Below are positions 17,642-26,767 of a stretch of 64,000 nt of DNA, in pieces (positions within the stretch are counted from its first letter, which is position 1; every line of letters starts with the position of its first letter). Source of the DNA: Pseudomonas costantinii. Its GTDB lineage: Bacteria > Pseudomonadota > Gammaproteobacteria > Pseudomonadales > Pseudomonadaceae. The position numbers were made by a program, and so were the translations under genes. Location: the NCBI RefSeq assembly GCF_001870435.1, contig NZ_MDDR01000061.1, positions 1 to 64,000 of the forward strand, given 5' to 3'. Under the pieces are notes generated by a model, which saw nothing but the letters and a program-made list of their open reading frames with translations, had not been told where the DNA came from and ran no database searches.

Positions 17642-17785
17642 CTAAAAGCTGGACGCCTGAGTGATTGCAATAGCCGTGACGTACACCTGGCACGCCCGCA
17701 ACGCGATCAACCCTTGGTCGCCGGCATCGGTGATAGCGACAATTCGTTGAGCATGCGCTGGGCGCCTCGCCGGGGTCGCGCTGGC
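17642..17785 (-). pseudogene. 3'-end remnant of a phage spanin-like gene (copy 1)
   Basis: The minus-strand frame reads AHAQRIVAITDAGDQGLIAL followed by RACQVYV and stops at 17642-17644. The second half is nearly the same as the end of the fragment at 27417-27502 (ITDDGDN, IALRACQAYVR). Both are C-terminal tails without the rest of a gene. The pattern (a D/GD motif followed by ALxxCQxYV) resembles the end of Rz-type i-spanins of Pseudomonas prophages; that identity is an inference. Confidence 0.45.
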
Positions 17786-17808
17786 GCCGTGCGCTGCCGA
17801 GTATGGGA

Positions 17809-18093
17809 AGACGTGCCAGCCAACTCCCGGGCGGTCTTCTCGATCACAACGCTGAACTTCTTGCGCAGCGTCCACGGGTCGGCCTTGGCCAGGTCCATAG
17901 CGGACTTGATGCCCAGCGCGTCGAGGTGGAGTTTCATTTTCCGGCCGACACCCCACACCTCGGCTACGTCCGTGTTGCGCAGCACCGAGTCACGTTTGGC
18001 CGGGTTGGTGATGTTTACCACCCCGCCGGTCTGGGCCTGCAGTCGCTTCGCTGTGTGGTTGGCCAGCTTGGCCAGGGTCTTCGTGGGGGCCTA
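17809..18093 (-). pseudogene. umuC: Fragment of umuC (error-prone polymerase V catalytic subunit)
   Basis: About 95 codons match the middle of UmuC/RulB: PTKTLAKLANHTAKR, then DVAEVWGVGRKMKLHLDALG, then DLAKADPWTLRKKFSVV and IEKTARELAGTS. An in-frame TAG lies immediately upstream (at about 18094-18096). The palm domain with the catalytic acidic residues and the C-terminal little-finger region are both missing, so it cannot be a polymerase. It is followed on the same strand by the phage-like remnant. umuC/rulB genes are known integration hot spots for mobile elements in pseudomonads, which may explain the truncation. Confidence 0.75.
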
Positions 18094-18204
18094 GCCGCAG
18101 AGCTGTCCAAGAAATCAGCAGTAGGGCGACGAAGTTTGAAGCACAGGGCCAATCTTGCCCAATTGCTATGCTTTGCAGGCTCTAAATTCGATAGGTATCA
18201 ATAT

Positions 18205-18587
18205 CTATTGTCGCGCCGACGGTGTGAAATCAATGACTGGTAACTCAGAGCCTATAGCGGGCATGAGAGCTTCTTCATCTTGGTCAATCCACAGTACCAC
18301 TTGAAAAACGCAGCTCAGGTCGGACTCATTTTTTGCCTCAACAATCTTTGCAGCAAATGGTGCTAGTCGCGTTACTAATGCATCCGCATTTCGTACTCGT
18401 CGATCAAATCGCTTTCTATCCTTCCGTTTGAGACTGACCAGCATGAATTTCGACGCAGGGGCGCGTCAGGCCTGCGCGGACCTTTTCGAAAAATCTCTGT
18501 CGCCGTTAGTCCTATGTACGCCGTCACGTGGTCTGGCTCAAAATTGTTGCCGTACATTGCGAAATATACTTCGCCGGTTGTCGTCAT
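18205..18587 (-). pseudogene. DUF4279 protein broken by a one-base deletion
   Basis: Two overlapping minus-strand frames together make one DUF4279 protein of about 127 residues. The first (from ATG 18587, GAGGG 5 bases upstream) gives YGNNFEPDHVTAYIGLTATE to DLIDEYEM. The second gives ADALVTRLAPFAAKIVEAK to SELPVIDFTPSARQ. The join is at 18386-18388, where adding one G restores EYEM-ADALV. DUF4279 proteins often sit near phage, toxin or restriction genes; the family's function is unknown to me. A sequencing error could also explain the break. Confidence 0.7.
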
Positions 18588-18802
18588 ATAAACCCTCATC
18601 TCTGTCGTCAGCCCGATTCACGATGAAGTCGAAGGGCTGCCTGCGCGACCTACCGCTTCGGGTCGGTTGCTGCCGTGCGCAACTGAATGCTGGCAAAAAA
18701 AAGCGCCCCCTAACAGCCAATAAAGGCTAAGAAACCTGATCACCTATCATTATGGTGGATGCTCCGAACATGACCCGCTCATTGTTGGCGGCCATAACTT
18801 GC

Positions 18803-20347
18803 TCAATTCTTCACCTGTTGCCGTAATGCGAGCGCCGCCACACCGCACAAGATCAATGCAATACAGGACACATAGAACGCATCGCTGTAGGCCATCAGAT
18901 ACGCCTCGCGACGCACGGTGTGGATCAGACCCTCGATGAGCTGCTGCTGGGCAGGCAGTAATTGGTTGAATATGAAATCTTCGCTGTCTGCCATGCTGCC
19001 GCGCAGACGCTCCTGCAACGACGGGGAAAACAGCGTGATCGACTCTCCAACCCGCTCTGAGTGAAAGCGCTCGCGCATGGCGACGATTTGCGTCAGTCCT
19101 GCGGTACCCACGGCCCCGCCAAGGTTGCGCAGCATGGAAAACAACGCGGATGCGGAGCCGGCTTCATCCTTGGCCAGCCCGGAAACCGCCAGAACAGAAA
19201 GCGCCACCATGATCAGCGGCTGTCCGATACCCCGTACCACGGTGGAAGGAATGATCACGTTGGCGGCGCTATCGACGTCCAGGTGCGCGCCGAGGTAGCA
19301 GCCCAGGGCCATGATAAAAAAACCGCTGGCGACCATCAGTTTCGGGTTGAGCCACTTCATCAGGCGCGGCATGAACGGCGCCAGTACCAATTGCACCACG
19401 CCGTAGGCAATCAGGCTGATGCCGATTTCCCGGGCGTTATAGCCCTGCAACTGGGAGAGATAATTGGGTACCAGGAACACTAGGCCGAAGGTAGCCCCGC
19501 CGAAAATGAACATTGCCGCGCTGGCCACCCCGAAGTTGTAGCTCTTGAGCAGGCGCAGGTTGATGAAGGAACGGTTGCCATACAACTGCGAAAGCACGAA
19601 GTACACCAGGGCGATGCCGGCGATCAGGGACATCCACACAATAAAATCGGAGCCGAACCAGTCCTTGCGCCCACCTTCCTCCAACACGATCTGCAAGCCG
19701 CCCAAGCCGACGATCATCGCCAGGATTCCGCCCCAGTCGCCGCGCTTGAGCAGGCTCAACTGCATGGGCTTGGCATCGATGGACCACGCCACCGCCAGCA
19801 ACAAGAGAATGCCGGGGGCCAGTTGCAGGTAGAAAATCCAGCGCCAGGAATAGGCATCCGTCAGCCAGCCGCCAATGGACGGTCCGGCTGCCTGGGCAAC
19901 ACTGTTGGACAACGCGAACAAGGCCATGCCCATCGCAATCTTGCTGGGCGGCAGCTCGGTGATGATCAACTGGAATGACAAGGGGATCAGCACCGCGCCA
20001 GCGGCGCCTTGGATCACCCGAATGATGATCATCACTTCCAGGTTGGGTGCCCAAGAACAGGCAATAGACGCCACCAGGAATACAAACGACCCCACGAGCA
20101 TCACCCGGCGCAGGGAGAACACCTGGACCAGCCAGGCAGTCAGCGGAATCATCACGATTTCCGCGACCAGGTACGCGGTGGAGATCCACGAACCTTCCTC
20201 GAATGTCGCCCCCAGGGAACCTTCGATTTCCGGCAGCGCGGCGCTGGTCACGTGCACGTTCATGCCGGCCATGAAACAGCCGAACAGCCCGCCGATCACC
20301 GCCACCCAGGCGCGAAAGGAGACGGTCTTTTCAGCGACCTCAGTCAT
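18803..20347 (-). CDS. DHA2-family drug:proton antiporter, second pump
   Basis: Fourteen-span EmrB/QacA-type exporter, 514 residues. The first span FRAWVAVIGGLFGCFMAGMN lacks the usual LD acidic motif of EmrB (here AGMNVHV), a difference from the first pump in this window. Motif C is visible as ALSNSVAQAAGPSIGGWLTD. ATG at 20347 overlaps the adaptor stop by 8 bases. It is the last gene of the three-gene operon (outer-membrane factor, adaptor, pump). Substrates are unknown. Confidence 0.92.
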   Translation of the reverse strand: MTEVAEKTVSFRAWVAVIGGLFGCFMAGMNVHVTSAALPEIEGSLGATFEEGSWISTAYLVAEIVMIPLTAWLVQVFSLRRVMLVGSFVFLVASIACSWAPNLEVMIIIRVIQGAAGAVLIPLSFQLIITELPPSKIAMGMALFALSNSVAQAAGPSIGGWLTDAYSWRWIFYLQLAPGILLLLAVAWSIDAKPMQLSLLKRGDWGGILAMIVGLGGLQIVLEEGGRKDWFGSDFIVWMSLIAGIALVYFVLSQLYGNRSFINLRLLKSYNFGVASAAMFIFGGATFGLVFLVPNYLSQLQGYNAREIGISLIAYGVVQLVLAPFMPRLMKWLNPKLMVASGFFIMALGCYLGAHLDVDSAANVIIPSTVVRGIGQPLIMVALSVLAVSGLAKDEAGSASALFSMLRNLGGAVGTAGLTQIVAMRERFHSERVGESITLFSPSLQERLRGSMADSEDFIFNQLLPAQQQLIEGLIHTVRREAYLMAYSDAFYVSCIALILCGVAALALRQQVKN

Positions 20348-21512
20348 GTGCCGCGCCCTGGTTGGCTGGCCGGGTATCAACGGTGGTGATCACCGACATG
20401 CCCGGCAGGATAGGCCCGCCCTTGTCATGCTCATCGATGACGATTTTCACCGGGAAGCGCTGCACGATCTTGGTGAAGTTGCCGGTGGCGTTATCCGATG
20501 GCAACAGCGCGAACACGGCCCCGGAACCTGGCGAGAAACTCACCACATGGCCCTTGAGCTTGCGCCCCGAATAACTATCGATGCTGATATCTACTGCTTG
20601 ACCGGCGTGCATGTCGCGCAACTGGGTTTCCTTGTAGTTGGCCACGACATAGGCTTGCTGCAAGGGCACCACTGCCAGCAGCGGCAAACCTGGTGCGACA
20701 TATTGGCGAGTGCGCACTTTGCGCTGCCCCACGACCCCGTCGATGGGCGAGCGGATCAAAGTGTCTTCCAGCGCATGAGTCGCCAGGTTCAACTGCGCCT
20801 CGGCCTGGCTGCGCCGGGCAATCTGTTGTTGGAGCGAGGCTTCGGCCAATTGGCGCCGACTGATGGCAACGGTCAACCGGGTTTCCTGTTGACGTTGCAG
20901 GGCCTTGGCAATTTCCACCGCGGCGTTGGCCTGGGTGTAGCTGGCGGCTGCCGTTTCCAGACGCTGGGCACTGGCGGCGTGTTCGCGCACCAAGCCTTCG
21001 TAGCGGCGCCGATCGAGACTTGCGCGGCGCAACTCGGCAGCCACGCTGCGGGTGTGAGCCTCAGCCTGGACCACACCGGCCTTTTGCTGGGCAATCAGGC
21101 TGTCGGTGACTTGCAGGTTGGCCTGTTGCGCCGCCACCGAGGCTTGGGTTTCAGCCAGTTGTGCGCGGGCTTGCGCCAAGCGGACCTGGTAATCACGGTC
21201 CTCGATGCGCACCAGCACCTCTCCGGCCTTGACGGGCTGATCATCCTCCACCAAGACCTGGGCCACATATCCGGAGACCTTCGGGCTGATGGGAATCCAG
21301 TCGGCACGCACATAGGCATCATCGGTCTGTTCCAGGTAACGCCCCACTGTCATCCAGTACACCCCGAACGCTACCGCTGCGATCAACAGCACAACGCCTC
21401 CCAGCAGCATCAGGTTGCGTTTGCGCCGTTGCTTGCGCGCATGCATGAGTTGCTCGACCATATTCTCCTGCTCGTCCTGGACAACGGTTTTTTCATCGAC
21501 AGCGATATTCAT
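20340..21512 (-). CDS. EmrA/HlyD-family adaptor, second pump
   Basis: Membrane-fusion protein of 390 residues. It has a basic cytoplasmic start with HARKQRRKRN, one span at about 33-52, the family motif EQTDDAYVRADWIPISPKVSG, a long coiled coil and the returning lipoyl half ALEDTLIRSPIDGVVGQRKV. The start overlaps the outer-membrane gene stop by 4 bases (ATGA) and its stop overlaps the pump start by 8. It is similar in plan to the adaptor at 8643 but clearly diverged. Confidence 0.92.
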   Translation of the reverse strand: MNIAVDEKTVVQDEQENMVEQLMHARKQRRKRNLMLLGGVVLLIAAVAFGVYWMTVGRYLEQTDDAYVRADWIPISPKVSGYVAQVLVEDDQPVKAGEVLVRIEDRDYQVRLAQARAQLAETQASVAAQQANLQVTDSLIAQQKAGVVQAEAHTRSVAAELRRASLDRRRYEGLVREHAASAQRLETAAASYTQANAAVEIAKALQRQQETRLTVAISRRQLAEASLQQQIARRSQAEAQLNLATHALEDTLIRSPIDGVVGQRKVRTRQYVAPGLPLLAVVPLQQAYVVANYKETQLRDMHAGQAVDISIDSYSGRKLKGHVVSFSPGSGAVFALLPSDNATGNFTKIVQRFPVKIVIDEHDKGGPILPGMSVITTVDTRPANQGAAHD

Positions 21513-23011
21513 GGCTGGGTACCGGAAAAATTGATGGAAGCGCGGCTGGGCGCAGCGGTCTGGGTAGCGGAAGAGGAGGACTGCCAACCGCCACCAAGCG
21601 CGCGAAACAGGCTGATCTGGCGCTGCAACAGCTGGCCATCGGCATCGGCACGTGTGGCCTGCAAACGGATCAGCTCACGCTCGCTGTCCAGCACGTCGAG
21701 AAAGTCGATAGAGCCGGCGTTGTAATTGAACTGGGCCAACGTGTAGGCCTGACGGCTGCTATCCAGGGCCTGGCTCAAGGCGGCGTGGCGCTGACGCTCG
21801 CCGTCGTACAACGCAAGGGCCTGGCGTACGTCCTTGAGTGCCTTGAGTACACTGGCCTCGAACTGCGCCACTTCCACCCGCTCCAACGCCCTGGCCTGGT
21901 TGACCCGCGCGCGATTGGCGCGCCAGTTGGGGAATTGCCAGGTAATCAGCGGACCGACGCCAAACATCACTGCGCTACTGTCTCCCAGCTCATGAGGTTT
22001 GTTGGCGGATGAGGACACTGAAGCACCAAAGGTCACCTTCGGATACAGGTCGGCCTGGACGATATCCACTTGCAGCGTGGCCGCCTGCAACGCTCGCTCG
22101 GCCTGACGAATATCGGGGCGGCGCGCGAGTAATTGCCAGCCGTCGCCCACCGGCAGTTCGGCATTGAGTTGCGGTACGACCTCACAGGTCGCGGCGCCAG
22201 CACCTTGTTCCAGGTCGGCCACGCCGGTCAACATCGCCAGCTCGTACAGAGCAGCTTGCCGACGTGCTTCCAACATCGGCAGCAACGCCAGGGTTTCGCC
22301 CTGCAGCGCCTGCATTCGGGTGTATTCGAGATCTGTCACCACACCGGCCTGACGCTGGCGGTCGGTCAACGCCAAGCTGTGCCCGACGACTTCCAGCGAA
22401 TGGCGCTGGACCTTGGCACGTGCCCCCAGGGCGCAGGCATTGACATAGGCGCGAGTGGTTTGCGCCACCACCGTGATGCGCAACAAGTCTTCGGCGTCCT
22501 GTGCCGCAGCCGCCTGAACCTGGGCCCGCTCGATGCTGCGCTGGACCTGACCCCAGACGTCCACTTGATAAGCCAGTTCAAAGCCTGGGTTGAACGCCCA
22601 CTGTGACGGCGCATGGCTATCGGTGGCCTTGGCCAGGGTCTGATCATCGGCCGTCTTGCCGTACTCGGCGCCCAGTGACGCCTGGGTCGACGGCCAGCGC
22701 TCGGCATCGGCCTGCATGATCCCGGCCAGCATTGATTGCACATGAGCCTGGGCCGCCGCCAGGTCGCGGTTATGCATCAATGCCTGCTGCACCAGCGCGT
22801 CGAGTTTCGGATCGTTATATAACTGCCACCAATGGTCGGGTAACGCTTGGGCCGAAACACCCTGCGGCAGACGGCTCAGGACATTGATGCGCTCCGGGTG
22901 TGGCTGTGCGGGTGTATGGGCGACCCAAGAGGAACAACCCGCCAGCAAGACGACCGCCACACCCAGGAGCGAAAGACGACCATGTCGTGCACAGAAAAAA
23001 GGCGAACCCAT
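21509..23011 (-). CDS. NodT-type outer-membrane channel lipoprotein, second pump
   Basis: 500-residue TolC-like channel lipoprotein. It has a signal with lipobox LLAGC and then the family start DHWWQLYNDPKLDALVQQAL. The diagnostic second half shows LARRPDIRQAERALQAATLQ and ITWQFPNWRANRARVNQA. First gene of the operon, unlike the first pump where the channel comes last. The start at ATG 23011 is uncertain because no strong ribosome site is visible. An AraC-type gene lies upstream on the same strand, separated by a strong terminator. Confidence 0.9.
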   Translation of the reverse strand: MGSPFFCARHGRLSLLGVAVVLLAGCSSWVAHTPAQPHPERINVLSRLPQGVSAQALPDHWWQLYNDPKLDALVQQALMHNRDLAAAQAHVQSMLAGIMQADAERWPSTQASLGAEYGKTADDQTLAKATDSHAPSQWAFNPGFELAYQVDVWGQVQRSIERAQVQAAAAQDAEDLLRITVVAQTTRAYVNACALGARAKVQRHSLEVVGHSLALTDRQRQAGVVTDLEYTRMQALQGETLALLPMLEARRQAALYELAMLTGVADLEQGAGAATCEVVPQLNAELPVGDGWQLLARRPDIRQAERALQAATLQVDIVQADLYPKVTFGASVSSSANKPHELGDSSAVMFGVGPLITWQFPNWRANRARVNQARALERVEVAQFEASVLKALKDVRQALALYDGERQRHAALSQALDSSRQAYTLAQFNYNAGSIDFLDVLDSERELIRLQATRADADGQLLQRQISLFRALGGGWQSSSSATQTAAPSRASINFSGTQP

Positions 23012-23157
23012 CGAAAAAACCCAGAATGCCAAGTAGAGACGCAGGTTAAGAGAGCACCGGGCCGAGCATCTCCCGAGTTCCAGACAACCATCGTTTCGAT
23101 TTGGACAATGTGCCTGTAGACCGCCTTATCGCAGGCGCCTACGGACCGGGCACACGC

Positions 23158-23192
23158 AAAAACATGGCCCTGCCTGGAGGCGGGGCCATGTT
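23158..23192 (-). terminator. Rho-independent terminator after the cupin-AraC gene
   Basis: A perfect 10-bp stem (23161-23170 with 23083+100=23183-23192, AACATGGCCC and its complement) with a 12-base loop. On the minus strand it is followed by a run of T. It ends the leuA-AraC transcript and insulates the pump operon. Confidence 0.75.
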
Positions 23193-23222
23193 CGATTGGG
23201 GTTACGCGCTCGCCGAGGTGTA

Positions 23223-23963
23223 TCAGACCAGGCGGCAGTTGCTCGGGGTGTAGCCCATTGTGCGCTTGAACATTGCAGTAAACGCACTTGGGCTCTGGTA
23301 GCCATGCTCCAACGCCACTTCCAGGATCGATACACCGCAGGCCAGCCGTTGCATGCTGAGCAGCAGCCGAGTGCGCTTGCGCCACTCCCCGTAACTCATG
23401 CCCAACTCTTTCTGAAACAGCCGCGCCAGGGTGCGCGAACTCATGTTGAGTTGCACCGCCCAACTCTCCAGTTTCGACTCCTGTGAAGGGTTGTCGATAA
23501 AGTCAGCACACAGCGATTTGAGCCTTGGCTCATCAGGGATCGGCACATGCGCCAGCACCCTCTGCGCCCTGTCGAGCTCCGAGAAAATCAGATCGACAAT
23601 CTGCACATGGCGCAACAGAGCCGGTTCGGTGTCACGTTCATCGGCCGCTGCGATGATCAACTCCCGCAGCAACGACGAAACCTTGAGAACGTGGCATTCC
23701 TCCGTCAACATCCGGTGCGCGCCCGGTGAGATCAACAAGGTGCGCATGCGCACCTCGCCGGTCATGCGGATCTGGTGCTCCACCCCCGAAGGGACCCAGA
23801 GCGCATGCCCGGAAGGCACCACCCAAGTGGTCCCGACGACCGATACCAGCATCACACCTTTAATGGCATAGACCAGTTGGCCCTCTTCATGCCGATGCGG
23901 AGCCACTATGTCGCCATGACCATAGTTACCGGCGAGCGCTGCCAATGCGGTATGCGCGTTCAT
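23223..23963 (-). CDS. AraC-family regulator with N-terminal cupin
   Basis: 246-residue regulator: an N-terminal cupin (about 15-75, HRHEEGQLVYAIKG) and a C-terminal AraC double helix-turn-helix (about 150-245, MSSRTLARLFQKELGMSYGEW and VSILEVALEHGYQSPSAFTAMFKR). ATG at 23963 lies one base after the leuA stop, so translation is coupled to leuA. This class often controls a neighbouring exporter or its own operon; candidates are the pump operon downstream and leuA itself. Confidence 0.88.
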   Translation of the reverse strand: MNAHTALAALAGNYGHGDIVAPHRHEEGQLVYAIKGVMLVSVVGTTWVVPSGHALWVPSGVEHQIRMTGEVRMRTLLISPGAHRMLTEECHVLKVSSLLRELIIAAADERDTEPALLRHVQIVDLIFSELDRAQRVLAHVPIPDEPRLKSLCADFIDNPSQESKLESWAVQLNMSSRTLARLFQKELGMSYGEWRKRTRLLLSMQRLACGVSILEVALEHGYQSPSAFTAMFKRTMGYTPSNCRLV

Positions 23964-23964
23964 C

Positions 23965-25659
23965 TCAGGAAGGCACCGCAACACTCACCACGCTGAGCAG
24001 GCCCAGGCGCGATGCGCGGTTGACAGCACTGGTCACCGCCTTGAGAGAGGCCAGCAAGGTGCTGCCGTCGCGGGCGGCACCGTACAGCAACTGGTTGCCC
24101 ACGCGGATTTCCACATAGGCCAGAGCTTCGGCCTGGGCCCCGTCACGGGTGGCATGCTCGTGGTAATCAGCGATATCGAAGTGAATGCCTCGCTGGACAA
24201 AGGCATCGACCAGCGCCGCCAATGGGCCGTTGCCCTCACCGCTCAAGCCGATGTGCTGCGCACCGTGTTCAAGGGTGGCTTCCAGATAGGTCACATCCCC
24301 CTCGCTGACCAGTTTTGGCATCCGCAGCGCGTAAGGCTTGCCCTGTTCCAGGTAATGCCGGGTAAAGCAGGCAAGGATCATCTCCCCGCTGATTTCCTGA
24401 CCGGAGCCATCCGCTTCCTGTTGGACCAAGCTGCTGAATTCCATCTGCAAGCGACGCGGCATCACGATGCCATGCTGCTCCAGCAAATACGCCACGCCAC
24501 CTTTGCCCGACTGGCTGTTGACGCGGATCACCGCTTCATAGCTGCGGCCCATATCGGCAGGGTCGATTGGCAGGTATGGCACTTCCCACATACCATCCGG
24601 GTTGGCCCGGCGTGCCGCAAAGCCTTTCTTGATCGCATCCTGGTGCGAACCGGAGAAGGCAGTGAACACCAACTCGCCGGCGTATGGGTGGCGAGGATGG
24701 GTCGGCAACTGATTGCAGAACTCCACCTCACGCTGGACATGGATGATGTCCGAGAAATCCAGCCGAGGATCAATGCCACTGGTGTAGAGGTTCATCGCCA
24801 GCGTCAGGATATCCACATTGCCGGTTCGCTCACCGTTACCGAACAACGTGCCCTCGACACGCTCAGCACCTGCCAGGCATGCCTGCTCCGCAGTAGCGAC
24901 GCCGGTGCCACGATCGTTATGGGGATGGACGCTGATAACCACGCTGTCCCGGCGGCTGAAATGCCGGCAGAACCATTCGATCTGGTCGGCGAACACATTG
25001 GCGGTGGAGACTTCCACCGTTGTCGGCAGGTTCAGGATCATTTTGTTGGACGGGGTCGGCCCGAACGCATCCGTCACCGCCTCACAGACCTCCAGCGCAA
25101 ACTCCAGCTCGGTGAAGCAAAAGGTTTCCGGGGAATATTGGAATGTCCACTGTGTCCCGGGATTGTTGTCCATGTGGCGCTTGATTTCGCGTGTTGCTTG
25201 GGTGGCGATCTCGATACAGCCGGCACGATCCACACCAAAGACAACATCGCGGAACACCGGAGCGGTGGCGTTATATACATGCACAATCGCCCGAGGAGCG
25301 CCCTTCAGCGCCTCGAAAGTGCGCTCGATCAGGTGACTGCGCGCCTGCGTCATCACTTGAATCGTGACATCGTCAGGAATCGAGCCGCTGTCGATCAGCT
25401 CACGTACATAGTCAAAATCGGTCTGGGAAGCGGCGGGAAAACCCACCTCAATTTCCTTGAAGCCCACCTTGACCAGCAAATCAAAAAAACGGCGTTTGCG
25501 CTCGGCATTCATCGGCTCAATCAAGGCTTGGTTACCGTCGCGCATATCAACGCTGCACCAAGTGGGAGCTAGCGCCTGCACGTTGCCGGGCCATTGGCGG
25601 TCGGGCAAATCCACGGTATTAAAATGGCGATATTTGCTGGAAGGATCCTTGAGCATCAT
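23965..25659 (-). CDS. leuA: 2-isopropylmalate synthase (paralogue)
   Basis: Catalyses the first step of leucine synthesis: acetyl-CoA plus 2-oxoisovalerate to 2-isopropylmalate. 564 residues, the long LeuA form: a TIM barrel with CSVDMRDGNQ (about 35-44), metal-binding SVHPHNDRGTG, GNGERTGN, then the linker and a C-terminal regulatory domain ending SAVNRASRLG. AAGGAG lies 8 bases before ATG 25659. It differs at many positions from the usual pseudomonad housekeeping LeuA as I know it, so this is likely a second copy, perhaps serving a secondary product or an alternative 2-keto acid. The pairing with an AraC gene instead of leucine genes supports that. Confidence 0.9.
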   Translation of the reverse strand: MMLKDPSSKYRHFNTVDLPDRQWPGNVQALAPTWCSVDMRDGNQALIEPMNAERKRRFFDLLVKVGFKEIEVGFPAASQTDFDYVRELIDSGSIPDDVTIQVMTQARSHLIERTFEALKGAPRAIVHVYNATAPVFRDVVFGVDRAGCIEIATQATREIKRHMDNNPGTQWTFQYSPETFCFTELEFALEVCEAVTDAFGPTPSNKMILNLPTTVEVSTANVFADQIEWFCRHFSRRDSVVISVHPHNDRGTGVATAEQACLAGAERVEGTLFGNGERTGNVDILTLAMNLYTSGIDPRLDFSDIIHVQREVEFCNQLPTHPRHPYAGELVFTAFSGSHQDAIKKGFAARRANPDGMWEVPYLPIDPADMGRSYEAVIRVNSQSGKGGVAYLLEQHGIVMPRRLQMEFSSLVQQEADGSGQEISGEMILACFTRHYLEQGKPYALRMPKLVSEGDVTYLEATLEHGAQHIGLSGEGNGPLAALVDAFVQRGIHFDIADYHEHATRDGAQAEALAYVEIRVGNQLLYGAARDGSTLLASLKAVTSAVNRASRLGLLSVVSVAVPS

Positions 25660-25920
25660 GACGGTTTCTCCTTTTTTCGACAGTTACGATAGTGGGCAGC
25701 CGAAGCGGCCGTTCACTCTCGCTTGTTAGATCAAACACTAAACGAAACAGACAAAAACTAATGGCTAATTTTCTCAAGAAAATCATAAAATCAAGCATCA
25801 AAAGCTAATTAATATTATTTTTTTGGTTATTTACATCGGTAAGTAAAAATTATCTGCAACCAATGAATACCACCACCCCCAGGCAAAAAGGCGTGATCAG
25901 CGCTCTCTCAGCCGCTGTAA
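25660..25920 (-). promoter_or_regulatory. AT-rich promoter region of leuA
   Basis: 261 bases upstream of leuA hold no gene. The part at 25735-25860 is far more AT-rich than anything nearby, as expected for a promoter or a nucleoid-protein site. Closer to the gene, a GGCCGCTTCGGC-type small hairpin lies at about 25705-25715. No leucine-rich leader peptide is visible, so classical attenuation is unlikely. Confidence 0.4.
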
Positions 25921-26538
25921 GGGCGTTCGCTTCAGAGAACAGAGGAGCGCCGAAACGTGGCTCCATCCACCCAGGTCGCCCTACTCCACCTCCAGGGCGA
26001 GCTGCTGCACACCGACATGGTTCGGTGGGGATGGCGGCCACACTGGGCCAAGGACCGCGCAGCACCGATCAATGCCCGAGTAGAGAAAGTGGCCCACGGC
26101 CCGTTCTTCCGGGCGATCTGGCCACACCGGGCGATCACGCCCATAAACAACTGGTTTGAGTGGGTGGATGAAGGGGCCCCCAAAAAGCAGCCTTATCTAA
26201 TACGCCGGAAGGATGGTGCGACCGTGCTCTGTGCGGCAATTGGCCAACTACCCGATGCCGATGAAGGCCCGGGCGGGCATGACGGCTTCGTGATCATCAC
26301 CGCCGACAGCGCCGGTGGCATGGTGGACATTCACGACCGTCGGCCCGTGGTGTTGATGCGGGAGTTGGCAATGGAATGGTTGGACCCGGCAACGCCGAAA
26401 GAACGCGCCGAGCAGAGGGTTCTGCATCAGGGCGAGCCCTCCGAGAAGTTCGAGTGGTTCAAGGTCGGCACGGCTGTAGGTAACGTACGGAACAAAGGGC
26501 CCGGAACTGATAGAGCTACGCCGCAGCAGATTGGTTGA
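25921..26538 (+). pseudogene. yedK: SRAP (YedK/HMCES-like) gene without its catalytic N-terminus
   Basis: SRAP proteins crosslink to abasic sites in single-stranded DNA through Cys2 after Met removal. The frame here joins the family at RRNVAPSTQVALLHLQGE (expected about residue 40) and continues through MVRWGWRPHW, INARVEKV and ITPINNWFEWVDE to NVRNKGP. Upstream of it, back to the TAA at 25918, there is no MCGR start, so the catalytic Cys and Asn-loop strand are gone. Near 26503 an extra G also shifts the end from GPELIE-type sequence to GPGTDRA. Both defects indicate a decayed gene. The start codon of any residual product would be GTG at 25957. Confidence 0.75.
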
Positions 26539-26550
26539 CCTCTCAGCCAA

Positions 26551-26572
26551 CCAGCCATGAAGTCATGGCTGG
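26551..26572. repeat. Perfect 22-base palindromic hairpin
   Basis: CCAGCCATGA and its exact complement TCATGGCTGG are separated by two bases. It follows the SRAP remnant. There is no T-run, so it may be a leftover terminator stem or a binding site. Confidence 0.4.
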
Positions 26573-26767
26573 CGAAACCTTTGACTTGCCATGATGGGAG
26601 TTCTCGGTACGCAGTCCAGATAACGGTGCCCGCCCGAGCGCGTAGCCTATTTCGTAACGCCTATGGCTTTGGATATGGCACAAGAAGGTATTCGATCTGG
26701 TAGGACAGACGCCTCTTGCGAGACGCCCGCATGCAACAGGTAATCAACCCTTTTCCGGAGTCTACAG

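Noticed and set aside
19875..21725. 616-codon plus-strand frame opposite the second pump operon
   Set aside because: Shadow of the high-GC minus-strand adaptor and pump genes; it crosses two real gene boundaries and shows no domain.
24154..25572. 472-codon plus-strand frame opposite leuA
   Set aside because: Shadow of leuA, which has complete catalytic motifs on the minus strand.
25619..25801. Possible leader peptide for leucine attenuation upstream of leuA
   Set aside because: The frame overlaps the leuA start, has only scattered Leu codons and there is no terminator/antiterminator pair.
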